From Fimenecus sp045594645 (GTDB taxonomy: Bacteria; Bacillota; Clostridia; Oscillospirales; Acutalibacteraceae), in NCBI GenBank assembly GCA_045594645.1, contig JAZNYY010000004.1, positions 1-24,978 on the forward strand: 24,978 nucleotides of DNA, written 5' to 3'. The notes under the pieces are model-generated. The model was given only the letters and a program-made list of their open reading frames with translations, ran no database searches and was not told the origin of the DNA. Each line of letters starts with the position of its first letter. Within the stretch, counting starts at the first letter, position 1. This document shows positions 5,540 through 13,284 of the stretch, one piece after another. The translations under genes and the position numbers were made by a program.

Positions 5540-6310
5540 TTATGCTTTGCGAAGCTCTGCAATTTCGTTTTCGATGAATTCATCCATTGAGGGCTGTTCT
5601 TTCATCTGCTTTTTAAGTCCCTTGCCAACAATAACATTGAGAGCGAAGTTAACAAGGAAAAGAACAACACCAACAATAAAGCCAAAGCCGAGACTGCATT
5701 CTGTGATAATGCCACCGCCAAGAGTTGCACAAGCGTTGGTGAACTGAACAAAGAACACCGCAGCTGTTGCCCAACAAATTGTGCTGATTACATTGAGTGC
5801 AACATTGAGCTTGTATTTAAGACCGATACCCGCAATGAGCAATACAAAGAAGTTGAGAACACCGCATACAACTGCTAAAAGCATAAGCACGCAAGCGATA
5901 ACAACCATAAGTGCCGCGTTGCCGAGCACCTCGCCACCGAGAAGCTTAATTACACTGCCGATGTCAGTTTCAAGAAGATAATCGAGAACGAATGTTAAGA
6001 ATGAAACTGATTTTTCTCCGCTATAGAATGGGAGCGTGAGCTTGAAGTTGTAAAGGGGAAGCACCAATGCAATAAGGGGTGCGAATGTTAAAACAAGACG
6101 GACAATGCGAAGCTTTGAGCCAACAACTGCACTCTTGAAGTTTGCAGTTTTGTAATGAAGCTTTGCAAATGCGTGCTCTGCAAAATCAGCATCTTTTTCA
6201 AGTCTTTCTTCCCATTTGTGATTAGGAATGTTTGTTCCGCAAGATGGACACTCTGCTTTAACATTCCAGATTCTGAGTTCGCGTCCGCATTCGGGACATT
6301 TTGCTGCCAT
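5540..6310 (-). CDS. Zinc-ribbon membrane protein of unknown function
   Basis: 256 residues. The N-terminus is a zinc ribbon with two CxxC knuckles (Cys5/Cys8 in CPECG and Cys21/Cys24 in CPSCG). A charged helical linker follows to about residue 65, then about four hydrophobic segments (roughly 68-88, 128-160, 163-185 and 208-232) and a charged tail (MKEQPSMDEFIENEIAEL). This suggests a cytoplasmic zinc ribbon on a polytopic membrane protein. I know no function for this arrangement. It has its own promoter (6352-6380) inside the end of the GH51 gene and precedes the deacetylase gene by 58 nt, with the hairpin between them. Confidence 0.75.
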   Translation of the reverse strand: MAAKCPECGRELRIWNVKAECPSCGTNIPNHKWEERLEKDADFAEHAFAKLHYKTANFKSAVVGSKLRIVRLVLTFAPLIALVLPLYNFKLTLPFYSGEKSVSFLTFVLDYLLETDIGSVIKLLGGEVLGNAALMVVIACVLMLLAVVCGVLNFFVLLIAGIGLKYKLNVALNVISTICWATAAVFFVQFTNACATLGGGIITECSLGFGFIVGVVLFLVNFALNVIVGKGLKKQMKEQPSMDEFIENEIAELRKA

Positions 6311-6351
6311 AAAATCACTCTTTCTTTAAGTCGCAATAATAAATCTAAATT

Positions 6352-6380
6352 ATTATACTACAATTATTTCTTTTTTGCAA
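6352..6380 (-). promoter_or_regulatory. Sigma-A promoter of the zinc-ribbon membrane gene
   Basis: On the minus strand TTGCAA (6375-6380), 17 nt, TATAAT (6352-6357). The -35 lies within the last codons of the GH51 gene. Predicted transcription start near 6345. Confidence 0.65.
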
Positions 6381-7863
6381 GTCTAATTACATTCCAAGAG
6401 AGAGGCTTAAGCTTTGCTGTGAGAGTTTTACCGTCAAGCACAGGCTTTTCAGCATTAAAGGGCTTAACCCTGCCTGAAGTAACATTGTTTTCTTCTTTGG
6501 GGTCAAAACCACTCATTTCAATATGCTCAAGCACCTCAAAGTTCTCAAAATCAAGCAAAGAAACATCGAAAAGCACATCTTCGTCGAGATTTCTGTTAAC
6601 TGCAAAGATTGTAAGATTTTCTTTGTCCTCGCTCATTGTTGCAAGTGCTTCAATGTCGGGAACATCTGTAAACTGCTTTGTGTCGTGCTTAGGACTTTCA
6701 ACCTTTGAAAGAAGTGTATAGCCTCTGCCATAGTTTGAAAGGTGCATAAATGGGTAGAATATTGTCTGTTCCCAGCACTTACCACCGTTTTCTGTCATAA
6801 TGGGTGCAATAACATTTACAAGCTGTGCAAGACAGGCGATTTTAACTCTGTCTGCGTGCTTTAAAAGTGTCATAAGCATAAGAGCAACAAGCAATGCGTC
6901 TTCAAAGTTGTAAATATCCTCAAGTTGATGTGGGGCGGTACTCCATTTGTCAACATGAACACCGTTTGAATGATACCAAACATTCCACTCATCAAATGAA
7001 AGATTAACGGTATGCTTTGAACGCTTTTTACCCTTTATGTAGTCGCAAATGCAAACAACTGTGCTGATAAATTCGTCCATAATCATATTTTTTGCAAGGA
7101 AAGAGGGCGTGTCGTTTGCACGGTTGTCAAAATAAATGTGAAGTGAAAGATAGTCAACCTTGTCATAAGCCAAGTCGAGAGTAGTTGCTTCCCATTCACC
7201 AAAGGTGCGCATATCACGGCTTGCACTACCGCAGAGAACGGTCTCAATTGAATTGTCGGTCCACTTCATGACCTTTGCAGCTTCGCTTGCAACTCTTCCG
7301 TATTCAACTGCTGTTTTGTGACCGATTTGCCAGTCACCGTCCATCTCATTGCCCAAACACCAAAGCTTGATGTTGTGAGGGTCTTCATAACCGTGTGAAC
7401 GGCGCAAATCACTCCAGTAGCTACCACCCTTGTGATTGCAGTATTCAACAAGATTTCTTGCTTCTTCAGGTCCGCGAAGACCGAGGTTTACCGCCATCAT
7501 AGGCTCGGACTTTGCTTTTCTGCACCATTTTACGAATTCGTTTGTGCCAAAAAGATTGGGCTCTGTAACGCCCCAAGCAAGCTCAAGCTTTTTAGGACGA
7601 AGCTCAATCGGTCCAACGCCGTCTTCCCAATTGTAGCCCGAAACAAAGTTTCCGCCCGGATAACGAACTATGGGTACATTGAGCTTTTTAATCTCTTCAA
7701 TTACATCAGTTCTGAAGCCGTCCTCGTCAGCGAGGGGGTGGTCGGGCTCGTAGATACCGCCGTAAACTGCTCTGCCGAGATGCTCAATGAAAGAGCCGTA
7801 AATTCGTTTGTCGATTTTTGCACTTGTAAATTCAGATACAAGTGACATTTTTGCCTTTTTCAT
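6364..7863 (-). CDS. abfA: Alpha-L-arabinofuranosidase, glycoside hydrolase family 51
   Basis: 499 residues, no signal peptide, the usual length and cytoplasmic location of bacterial GH51 enzymes. Typical N-terminus (IYGSFIEHLGRAVYGGIYEP, 21-40) and VRYPGGNFVSGYNWEDG (66-82). The acid/base is Glu173 in WCLGNEMDG and the nucleophile Glu292 in SFDEWNVWY, both in the expected places of the (beta/alpha)8 barrel; a beta-sandwich domain follows to the end. The enzyme releases terminal arabinofuranose from arabinan or arabinoxylan oligosaccharides taken into the cell. It starts 35 nt after the LCP gene and has a GGGAGG ribosome site. A GH43 enzyme at 21348-22289 would act on similar substrates. Confidence 0.95.
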   Translation of the reverse strand: MKKAKMSLVSEFTSAKIDKRIYGSFIEHLGRAVYGGIYEPDHPLADEDGFRTDVIEEIKKLNVPIVRYPGGNFVSGYNWEDGVGPIELRPKKLELAWGVTEPNLFGTNEFVKWCRKAKSEPMMAVNLGLRGPEEARNLVEYCNHKGGSYWSDLRRSHGYEDPHNIKLWCLGNEMDGDWQIGHKTAVEYGRVASEAAKVMKWTDNSIETVLCGSASRDMRTFGEWEATTLDLAYDKVDYLSLHIYFDNRANDTPSFLAKNMIMDEFISTVVCICDYIKGKKRSKHTVNLSFDEWNVWYHSNGVHVDKWSTAPHQLEDIYNFEDALLVALMLMTLLKHADRVKIACLAQLVNVIAPIMTENGGKCWEQTIFYPFMHLSNYGRGYTLLSKVESPKHDTKQFTDVPDIEALATMSEDKENLTIFAVNRNLDEDVLFDVSLLDFENFEVLEHIEMSGFDPKEENNVTSGRVKPFNAEKPVLDGKTLTAKLKPLSWNVIRLAKKK

Positions 7864-7898
7864 AAATATTTAAACCTCCCTGGAGGGTAATATAGCGA

Positions 7899-9206
7899 TT
7901 ATTCAGCGGACTTAGTTGTGTCTTCTTTCTTTTCAACCTCTTGCTTTTCAGTGAGGAAAGAATGAAGCAATTCAATATTTTCGTCCATATCCATTACAAG
8001 ACTTGAGCCCACATTTGAAATGTTACGGCTTGACCAAGTGCCGTCTGCAGGTACTTGATGCTGAACAATGTCATAAGCGAGTGCGTTGTTTTTTAGTGCG
8101 CCCATACCTAAATCGAGAATTTGGTCAGATGTGAGGTTTGTCTTAACCAAGGGTGCTACTGTTTCTGCAATTGTAATAAGCTCGCCCAACTCTGTCTGGA
8201 GTGCCTTTTCGACCATTGCGGTTATTACCTCGCGCTGACGCTGTGTGCGCATAAAGTCAGAGTCAAGCTTGCGTATTCTTGCATACCAAAGTGCTTGCTC
8301 ACCGTTTAAAAGCACATCTTCGCCCGCGGGAATTTCAACGGGGATGTTGGGCTTTTTAGAATTCTTGACATATTCGCTTTCACGCTCGGTAACATCAACA
8401 TTAATTCCGCCCAATTCGTCAACAATAGTTGTGAAAATTTCAAAGTTTACGAGCATATAGTAGGGGATATCCACTTTAAAGTTCAGCTCAAGCGTATCAA
8501 CAAGCATCTGTACACCACCGCGGAAATATGCCGCGTTGAGCTTTTCTTTCCAGCCCTTACCAGCGATTTCAACAAGTGAGTCACGCAAAAATGATGTGAG
8601 CTTAATCTGCCCGTTTGTGTTGTCAATGGTTAAAAGCATCATTGTGTCAGAGCGGGAGTCGTCATCAGCCTTGCGGGCATCAATGCCTATAAGCAAGATG
8701 TTTGTCTGATTTGGGTCGCTGTAAAGCTCGGAGGAGTCAATATATTGATTTTCCTCCAAGGGCTCGTCCGTGTTAAAAGAAGAAAGAATTCTGTCAACAG
8801 TCTGGTAGCCGTAAAATCCTATGCAGGAAACACCTGCAATTATAAGGCAAAGAAGAATTATAAAAGTGTTTCTTATGGGATGTCTTTTTTTCTTCTTTTT
8901 CTTTTTGGGTTCATTTTCGGAGGAAATATTTTCATAAACCTCGCTTACATCGTCATAAGAAATTTCCTGACGGCGACGGTTTTGCACCGCGCTGTTGTAT
9001 TTAACGGTGAAATCGTCATTGAAATAGTCCTCATAAGCCTTGGGTGAGGGCTTTTTTTCTGCAGTGTCAGAAAATGATGAAATATCTTCGTATTTATATT
9101 GGTCAGCAGAGTTGCTGTAAATGTCTTCGTATTGGTCGCCTGACGAAGAATTGCTGAAAATATCTTCAAAATCGTCGTTCAAATTATTAAAACGGTTGTC
9201 AGCCAA
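7899..9206 (-). CDS. LytR-CpsA-Psr (LCP) family cell-wall glycopolymer ligase
   Basis: 435 residues from a TTG start at 9206, preferred because AGGAG lies 8 nt upstream; the in-frame GTG at 9215 would touch the ribosome site. About 100 acidic, Asn/Ser/Tyr-rich cytoplasmic residues are followed by a lysine run (101-107) and a single membrane segment (about 113-134), then the extracellular LCP domain. LCP signatures: LLIGIDARKADDDSRSDTMM, SFLRDSLVEIAGKG, KLNAAYFRGG, GGINVDV and YARIRKLDSDFMRTQRQREV, including the arginines that bind polyprenyl phosphate. LCP enzymes transfer teichoic acid or capsule polymers from lipid carrier to peptidoglycan. The acidic, repetitive cytoplasmic tail (variants of YEDIYSNS) is longer than usual and may be a regulatory or interaction segment (inference). 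Confidence 0.93.
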   Translation of the reverse strand: MADNRFNNLNDDFEDIFSNSSSGDQYEDIYSNSADQYKYEDISSFSDTAEKKPSPKAYEDYFNDDFTVKYNSAVQNRRRQEISYDDVSEVYENISSENEPKKKKKKKRHPIRNTFIILLCLIIAGVSCIGFYGYQTVDRILSSFNTDEPLEENQYIDSSELYSDPNQTNILLIGIDARKADDDSRSDTMMLLTIDNTNGQIKLTSFLRDSLVEIAGKGWKEKLNAAYFRGGVQMLVDTLELNFKVDIPYYMLVNFEIFTTIVDELGGINVDVTERESEYVKNSKKPNIPVEIPAGEDVLLNGEQALWYARIRKLDSDFMRTQRQREVITAMVEKALQTELGELITIAETVAPLVKTNLTSDQILDLGMGALKNNALAYDIVQHQVPADGTWSSRNISNVGSSLVMDMDENIELLHSFLTEKQEVEKKEDTTKSAE

Positions 9207-9239
9207 CTTGCACACTCCTTTTTAATCTTTATATAGATT

Positions 9240-9268
9240 ATTCTACAACATAAGCTCGAAAATCTCAA
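9240..9268 (-). promoter_or_regulatory. Sigma-A promoter of the LCP gene
   Basis: On the minus strand TTGAGA (9263-9268), 17 nt, TAGAAT (9240-9245). It is divergent from the Nudix promoter at 9329. Confidence 0.5.
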
Positions 9269-9328
9269 TGATTTTGTAATAAAAAATTACATTGTTAAAA
9301 GAAAATTAAAGAATAAATATTATAGCAC

Positions 9329-9357
9329 TTGAAACTTAAATAAAAAATATGTATAAT
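9329..9357 (+). promoter_or_regulatory. Sigma-A promoter of the Nudix operon
   Basis: TTGAAA (9329-9334), 17 nt, TATAAT (9352-9357). Predicted start of transcription near 9364. Confidence 0.7.
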
Positions 9358-9374
9358 GATAGACAGTTTGAGAC

Positions 9375-9400
9375 GAATCTGCTAAGCAGATTCAATTTTT
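9375..9400 (+). terminator. Terminator-like leader hairpin before the Nudix gene
   Basis: GAATCTGC (9375-9382), loop TAA, GCAGATTC (9386-9393), then AATTTTT. The stem is perfect and lies about 11 nt after the predicted transcription start and before the ribosome site (GGGAG, 9402-9406), so it would be an attenuator or a 5'-end stabilising hairpin. Confidence 0.55.
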
Positions 9401-9415
9401 CGGGAGTCGATACAT

Positions 9416-10159
9416 GTGTTAGGTAAATATGTACGGGTCAGAATAACAGACCCGATGCACTCCGTTGACAGTGAGAAGAATTTCACCTATGAATTGAATT
9501 TCGGTACGGTTGAGAGTGGGCTTGAACCTCATTCTCCTGTCAAGGGTGCTTATGTTATGGGCGTTACACACAGAGTCCGCATTTTTGAGGGCCGTGTAAT
9601 CGCAATAATTAAAAGAAAAAATATGGGCGGTATTTATTTGGTGGTTGCACCAAAAAGTAAAAGATATATCGTTCATCAAATCGAAGACGCGATTGAATTT
9701 GCAGAGAAAAAAGGCGAATATGAGCTTTCGTGCCTTTATGAAGCCTCTTGCGGTGCAATTGTTTACCGCGAAATCTTCGGTGAATTGCGTTATCTTCTTA
9801 TTAAGAACAAGAGAAGCGCAAATTGGGGCTTCCCCAAAGGCCATATGGAGCGTGGTGAAAACGAAAAAGAAACCGCCTACCGCGAGGTGCTTGAGGAGGC
9901 GGGAATTCACATTCGTTTTATTCCTGATTTCAGATATAAATCTGAGTATTCAATTCAAGGGCGAATTGAGAAAAAGGTTATTATATTTTTGGCAACTACC
10001 GATGATACAAGCACAATAATTCAGCGTGAAGAGATTGAAGAATATCTTTGGCTTAAATTTGACAAGGCTATGAATTCGCTTAAATTTCCCAACGATAAGA
10101 ATTTGTTGAGAAAAGCGAATGAGCATCTTGAAAAAATGGGGGTAGCAACCAATGGTTGA
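9416..10159 (+). CDS. Nudix hydrolase with an N-terminal pyrophosphatase-like domain
   Basis: 247 residues from GTG at 9416 (GGGAG 9 nt upstream; the ATG at 9414 hits a stop at once). Residues 1-95 (KYVRVRITDPMHS, ELNFGTVESG, GAYVMGVTHRVRIFEGRVIAII) resemble the small proteins annotated in Clostridia as inorganic pyrophosphatase-like, though the acidic residues of a true pyrophosphatase are mostly absent. Residues 108-240 are a Nudix domain with a complete Nudix box at 142-164 (GHMERGE, then REVLEEAGI), metal ligands Glu157, Glu160 and Glu161. NWGFPKGHMERGE resembles Ap4A-hydrolase-type Nudix enzymes. It hydrolyses a nucleoside diphosphate-linked substrate, not identified here. It overlaps the next gene by 8 bases. 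Confidence 0.88.
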   Translation: MLGKYVRVRITDPMHSVDSEKNFTYELNFGTVESGLEPHSPVKGAYVMGVTHRVRIFEGRVIAIIKRKNMGGIYLVVAPKSKRYIVHQIEDAIEFAEKKGEYELSCLYEASCGAIVYREIFGELRYLLIKNKRSANWGFPKGHMERGENEKETAYREVLEEAGIHIRFIPDFRYKSEYSIQGRIEKKVIIFLATTDDTSTIIQREEIEEYLWLKFDKAMNSLKFPNDKNLLRKANEHLEKMGVATNG

Positions 10160-10646
10160 ACAGATTGTTGACGCAATAATGAGCTTTTTGCAGGATAAAA
10201 TTCCCGAGGAATTAGTGGCATTTGTAATTTCTCTTTTGCCCGTCCTTGAGTGCCGTGGCGGTATGATTGCGGCTCGACTTATGGAAATTCCGTTTTTAAA
10301 GGCTTTTTTGATTTGTTATGTCGGCAATATGTTGCCCATTCCCTTTATTATTCTTTTCATCAGAAAGATTTTCGACTTTTTGCGCCGTTTCAAATTCTTT
10401 GCAAAGATTATCGAAAGGCTTGAGGCAAAAACCGAGAAGAACAAAGAAAAGGTTTTGCGTTATAAATCTTGGGGACTTCTTATTTTCGTTGCAATTCCAT
10501 TGCCCGGCACAGGCGGTTGGACAGGCGCACTTATGGCGGCACTTTTAGACATTCGTTTTAAGCGTGCACTTCCTATAATTGCACTCGGTGTGCTCATCGC
10601 AGGCTTTATTATGTCAGGACTTACATACGGCATATTCCAAATGTAA
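10152..10646 (+). CDS. Small multi-drug export (COG2426 family) membrane protein
   Basis: 164 residues with about four hydrophobic segments. The family signature is clear: LLPVLECRGGMIAARLMEIPF near the start, FLICYVGNMLPIPFIILFIRKIF, a basic loop (RRFKFFAKIIERLEAKTEKNKEKV) and VAIPLPGTGGWTGALMAALL. Members are annotated as putative small multidrug exporters, but substrates are not established. The ATG overlaps the 3' end of the Nudix gene, so the two are coupled. A bidirectional terminator follows. Confidence 0.88.
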   Translation: MVEQIVDAIMSFLQDKIPEELVAFVISLLPVLECRGGMIAARLMEIPFLKAFLICYVGNMLPIPFIILFIRKIFDFLRRFKFFAKIIERLEAKTEKNKEKVLRYKSWGLLIFVAIPLPGTGGWTGALMAALLDIRFKRALPIIALGVLIAGFIMSGLTYGIFQM

Positions 10647-10664
10647 AAATAAACAAAAAATTAA

Positions 10665-10695
10665 GGACGAAACCGTTTGGCTTCGTCCTCTTTTT
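10665..10695. terminator. Bidirectional terminator between the Nudix operon and alr
   Basis: GGACGAA-A-CC, loop GTTT, GG-C-TTCGTCC, then TCTTTTT on the plus strand; the minus strand ends with TTAATTTTTT. It serves both converging operons and touches the alr stop codon. Confidence 0.8.
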
Positions 10696-11827
10696 ATACT
10701 ATTTCGCCGTTTCTCACATAAATTCTTGGAACTCGTTTATTGATAAGACAACAGAATTCATAATTGAAGCGATATTCGGGGTCGGACAAATCTTCAACGG
10801 TGATTACTTCATTACCGTCAACACCGATAAGTGTTACTTCGTCGCCGACCTTTGCGTCGGGCACGGCTGAAACATCAATCATAAACTGGTCCATACAGAT
10901 TTTTCCAATGATTTTACAACGCACACCGTTTACAATTACTTCGCCCTTGTTCGACAAATATCTTGGATATCCGTCTGCATACCCCACGGGTACAGTGGCG
11001 ATTTTCATATCTTTATCTGAAACGAATGTTGAACCGTAACTTACGGTAAAATCTTTGCCCACATCCTTGATAAATGAGATACTGCTCTTTAATTCCATAG
11101 CGGGCAAAAGACCGAAATCCTTATTCATTTCGTCAGAGGGATAAAGCCCGTACATCATAATTCCGCAACGGACAATTTCACCTGAATATCCGTTCATTTC
11201 CATTGATGCTGCACTGTTGTACATATGACGCTTGAAATTATAGCCGTCTGCTAAAAGCTTATCAGTAAAATCAAGGAAATTGCATTTCTGTGTTTGAGCT
11301 GATGTCTTGTCAGCACAGTCAGCACAAGCAAAATGTGTGAACATCGCCACAACCTCAATACCGGGTAGCGAGAAAATCATTTTGATTTCTTCAAGGCTTT
11401 CTTCGTTTGTCTGAAAACCTATTCTGCCCATTCCTGTATCAATTTTAATGTGGATTTTTGCAGTTTTGCCACTGCTTACTGCAACAGCAGAAAGATTTTT
11501 AGCAGTTTCAAGGTTTGCAACTGTACATTCCACACCATTTGCAATAGCGCGAAGAGCGTTTTCTTTAAAAAGCTCACCAAGTACAAGAATTGAGCCACAA
11601 ACACCGTTGTATTTAAGCTCGAGTGCTTCGTCAACCGAGGCAACACCAAAACGAGAAATTCCAATTTCTTCAAGAAATTTTGTAACGGTGATTGAGCCGT
11701 GGCCATAAGCGTTGGCTTTAACAATGCCCATAATTTCGGTGCCCTTGGGGAGCCTTGCTTTGAGCGTGTCAATATTCTTTTGTATGTTGTCAAGATTTAC
11801 TTTTGCATAAACTCTTTTTGGTAACAT
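10694..11827 (-). CDS. alr: Alanine racemase
   Basis: 377 residues, full length. Fold type III PLP enzyme converting L-alanine to D-alanine for peptidoglycan. The PLP lysine is Lys38 in VKANAYGHG, the second catalytic base is Tyr264 in SYGSTFVS, Arg135 in TGMGRIGF contacts the PLP pyridine nitrogen, and CMDQFMIDV (311-319) forms part of the second active-site half. Its ATG follows the trkH stop directly (TAAATG), so it is the last gene of the trkA-trkH-alr operon. Confidence 0.97.
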   Translation of the reverse strand: MLPKRVYAKVNLDNIQKNIDTLKARLPKGTEIMGIVKANAYGHGSITVTKFLEEIGISRFGVASVDEALELKYNGVCGSILVLGELFKENALRAIANGVECTVANLETAKNLSAVAVSSGKTAKIHIKIDTGMGRIGFQTNEESLEEIKMIFSLPGIEVVAMFTHFACADCADKTSAQTQKCNFLDFTDKLLADGYNFKRHMYNSAASMEMNGYSGEIVRCGIMMYGLYPSDEMNKDFGLLPAMELKSSISFIKDVGKDFTVSYGSTFVSDKDMKIATVPVGYADGYPRYLSNKGEVIVNGVRCKIIGKICMDQFMIDVSAVPDAKVGDEVTLIGVDGNEVITVEDLSDPEYRFNYEFCCLINKRVPRIYVRNGEIV

Positions 11828-13273
11828 TTAGGCACTCTTCTTCCATGTGTTAGGTAAGAATAAAATAATCATCGGGAATATTTCAAGACGGCCTATGAGC
11901 ATATCTGCCGTAAGAATTACTTTTGAGAAATTTGAAAAATCTGCAAAATGGCTAATCATTCCAGTATCCGAAAGCCCAGGGCCGATATTGTTAATACAGC
12001 TGATAACTGATGTGGTAGCCGCGGTCAAATCAACATTGTCAAGGGCAATAAGGAATGTAGAAAAAGCAATTAAGAACATATAAACAACAAAATAAATACT
12101 TGTTGTTGAAATAACTTCCTTGTCGACAACTGCACCGTCAAGCTTGATGCACTTTACACTTCGGGGGTTTATGGCTCTGCGCAATTCGCGGACAACTGAT
12201 TTTACAAGTATCATAATTCTGCCAACTTTAAGTCCGCCACCCGTTGAGCCCGTACAAGCACCGCAGAACATGAGAAGCACAACAATGAACTGTGAAAGTG
12301 TGGGCCATGTGCCGAAATCTGCCGTACCAAAGCCTGTTGTGGTGATAAGTGACGCCACCTGAAAACCTGCCTGCCTTAAAGCTTCGCCGAAGGAACTTAC
12401 AAGAGGCATAATGTTGAGGGCAATAATACCTGTTGAAACAACAACAATACCCACATAAGTCCACAACTCTTCACTCTTGATGGCACGCTTGAACTGCTTC
12501 ATAATTACAAGATAATAAAGGTTAAAGTTCACACCGAAAAGAAGCATAAATAGCGATGTTACAATTTCAATTGATAAGCTATTATATGCAGCAATGCTTG
12601 CATTTTTTACTGAAAATCCGCCTGTGCCTGCTGTTGCGAATGCGGTTGTAACGCTGTCAAAAAGAGGCATGTCACAGAAAAGCAAAGCTATTATTTCAGC
12701 GACTGTAAGAACGCCGTACATAATGTAGAGGATTCGTGCAGTAACCGTTGCTTTTGAAACAAGCTTGCCAACGCTGGGGCCGGGGACTTCTGCACGCATT
12801 ATGTGCATTGATTGCATATCTTTTTGTGGAAGAAATGCGAGTACGAAAACAATAATTCCCATACCACCTAGCCAATGAGTAAAGGCACGCCAGAAAAGAA
12901 TGCTTTTTGGTAAGGCCTCAACATCTGCGAGTATTGTCGCACCCGTTGTTGTAAAGCCTGAAACTGTTTCAAACAAAGCATCAATAATTGATGGTATTGC
13001 ACCTGAAAAAACAAAGGGTAACGCACCGAAGAATGAAAGTATTATCCACGAAAGTGACACAATTGCAAAGCCTTCGCGGGCATATATTGTGCGTTTTTCG
13101 GGTTTGGGTAAATTCATAAGCGCACCAAAGCCCAGCAAAAGCCCGATTACTATTAAATAAATATGAAAAAGATTTTCTTTATAGTATAAAGAAACCAATA
13201 AGGGTAAGCAGAGAAATGCGGCTTCTGCCCACAAAAGTCTGCCTACGGTTTTTAGCACCATTTTATAATTCAT
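11828..13273 (-). CDS. trkH: TrkH/KtrB-family potassium uptake channel subunit
   Basis: 481 residues, polytopic membrane protein with the four pseudo-repeated pore loops of the Trk/Ktr/HKT family: TTTGAT at 108-113, ATAGTGGF at 213-220, TTTGFGTAD at 311-319 and NNIGPGLS at 428-435, each with the selectivity glycine. HWLGGMGIIVF (133-143) and CTGSTGGGLKVGR (340-352) are also family hallmarks. It forms the potassium-conducting subunit; the adjacent trkA product is the nucleotide-binding gate. Gap to trkA is 11 nt. Confidence 0.95.
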   Translation of the reverse strand: MNYKMVLKTVGRLLWAEAAFLCLPLLVSLYYKENLFHIYLIVIGLLLGFGALMNLPKPEKRTIYAREGFAIVSLSWIILSFFGALPFVFSGAIPSIIDALFETVSGFTTTGATILADVEALPKSILFWRAFTHWLGGMGIIVFVLAFLPQKDMQSMHIMRAEVPGPSVGKLVSKATVTARILYIMYGVLTVAEIIALLFCDMPLFDSVTTAFATAGTGGFSVKNASIAAYNSLSIEIVTSLFMLLFGVNFNLYYLVIMKQFKRAIKSEELWTYVGIVVVSTGIIALNIMPLVSSFGEALRQAGFQVASLITTTGFGTADFGTWPTLSQFIVVLLMFCGACTGSTGGGLKVGRIMILVKSVVRELRRAINPRSVKCIKLDGAVVDKEVISTTSIYFVVYMFLIAFSTFLIALDNVDLTAATTSVISCINNIGPGLSDTGMISHFADFSNFSKVILTADMLIGRLEIFPMIILFLPNTWKKSA

Positions 13274-13284
13274 TTATTTTCGCC

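Noticed and set aside
7864..7898. CCTCC/GGAGG palindrome at the GH51 ribosome site as a masking hairpin
   Set aside because: Once a minimal loop is allowed only about four pairs remain, too weak to claim.
9419..9910. 163-residue minus-strand frame across the Nudix gene
   Set aside because: Antisense shadow of a clearly coding gene with an intact Nudix box.
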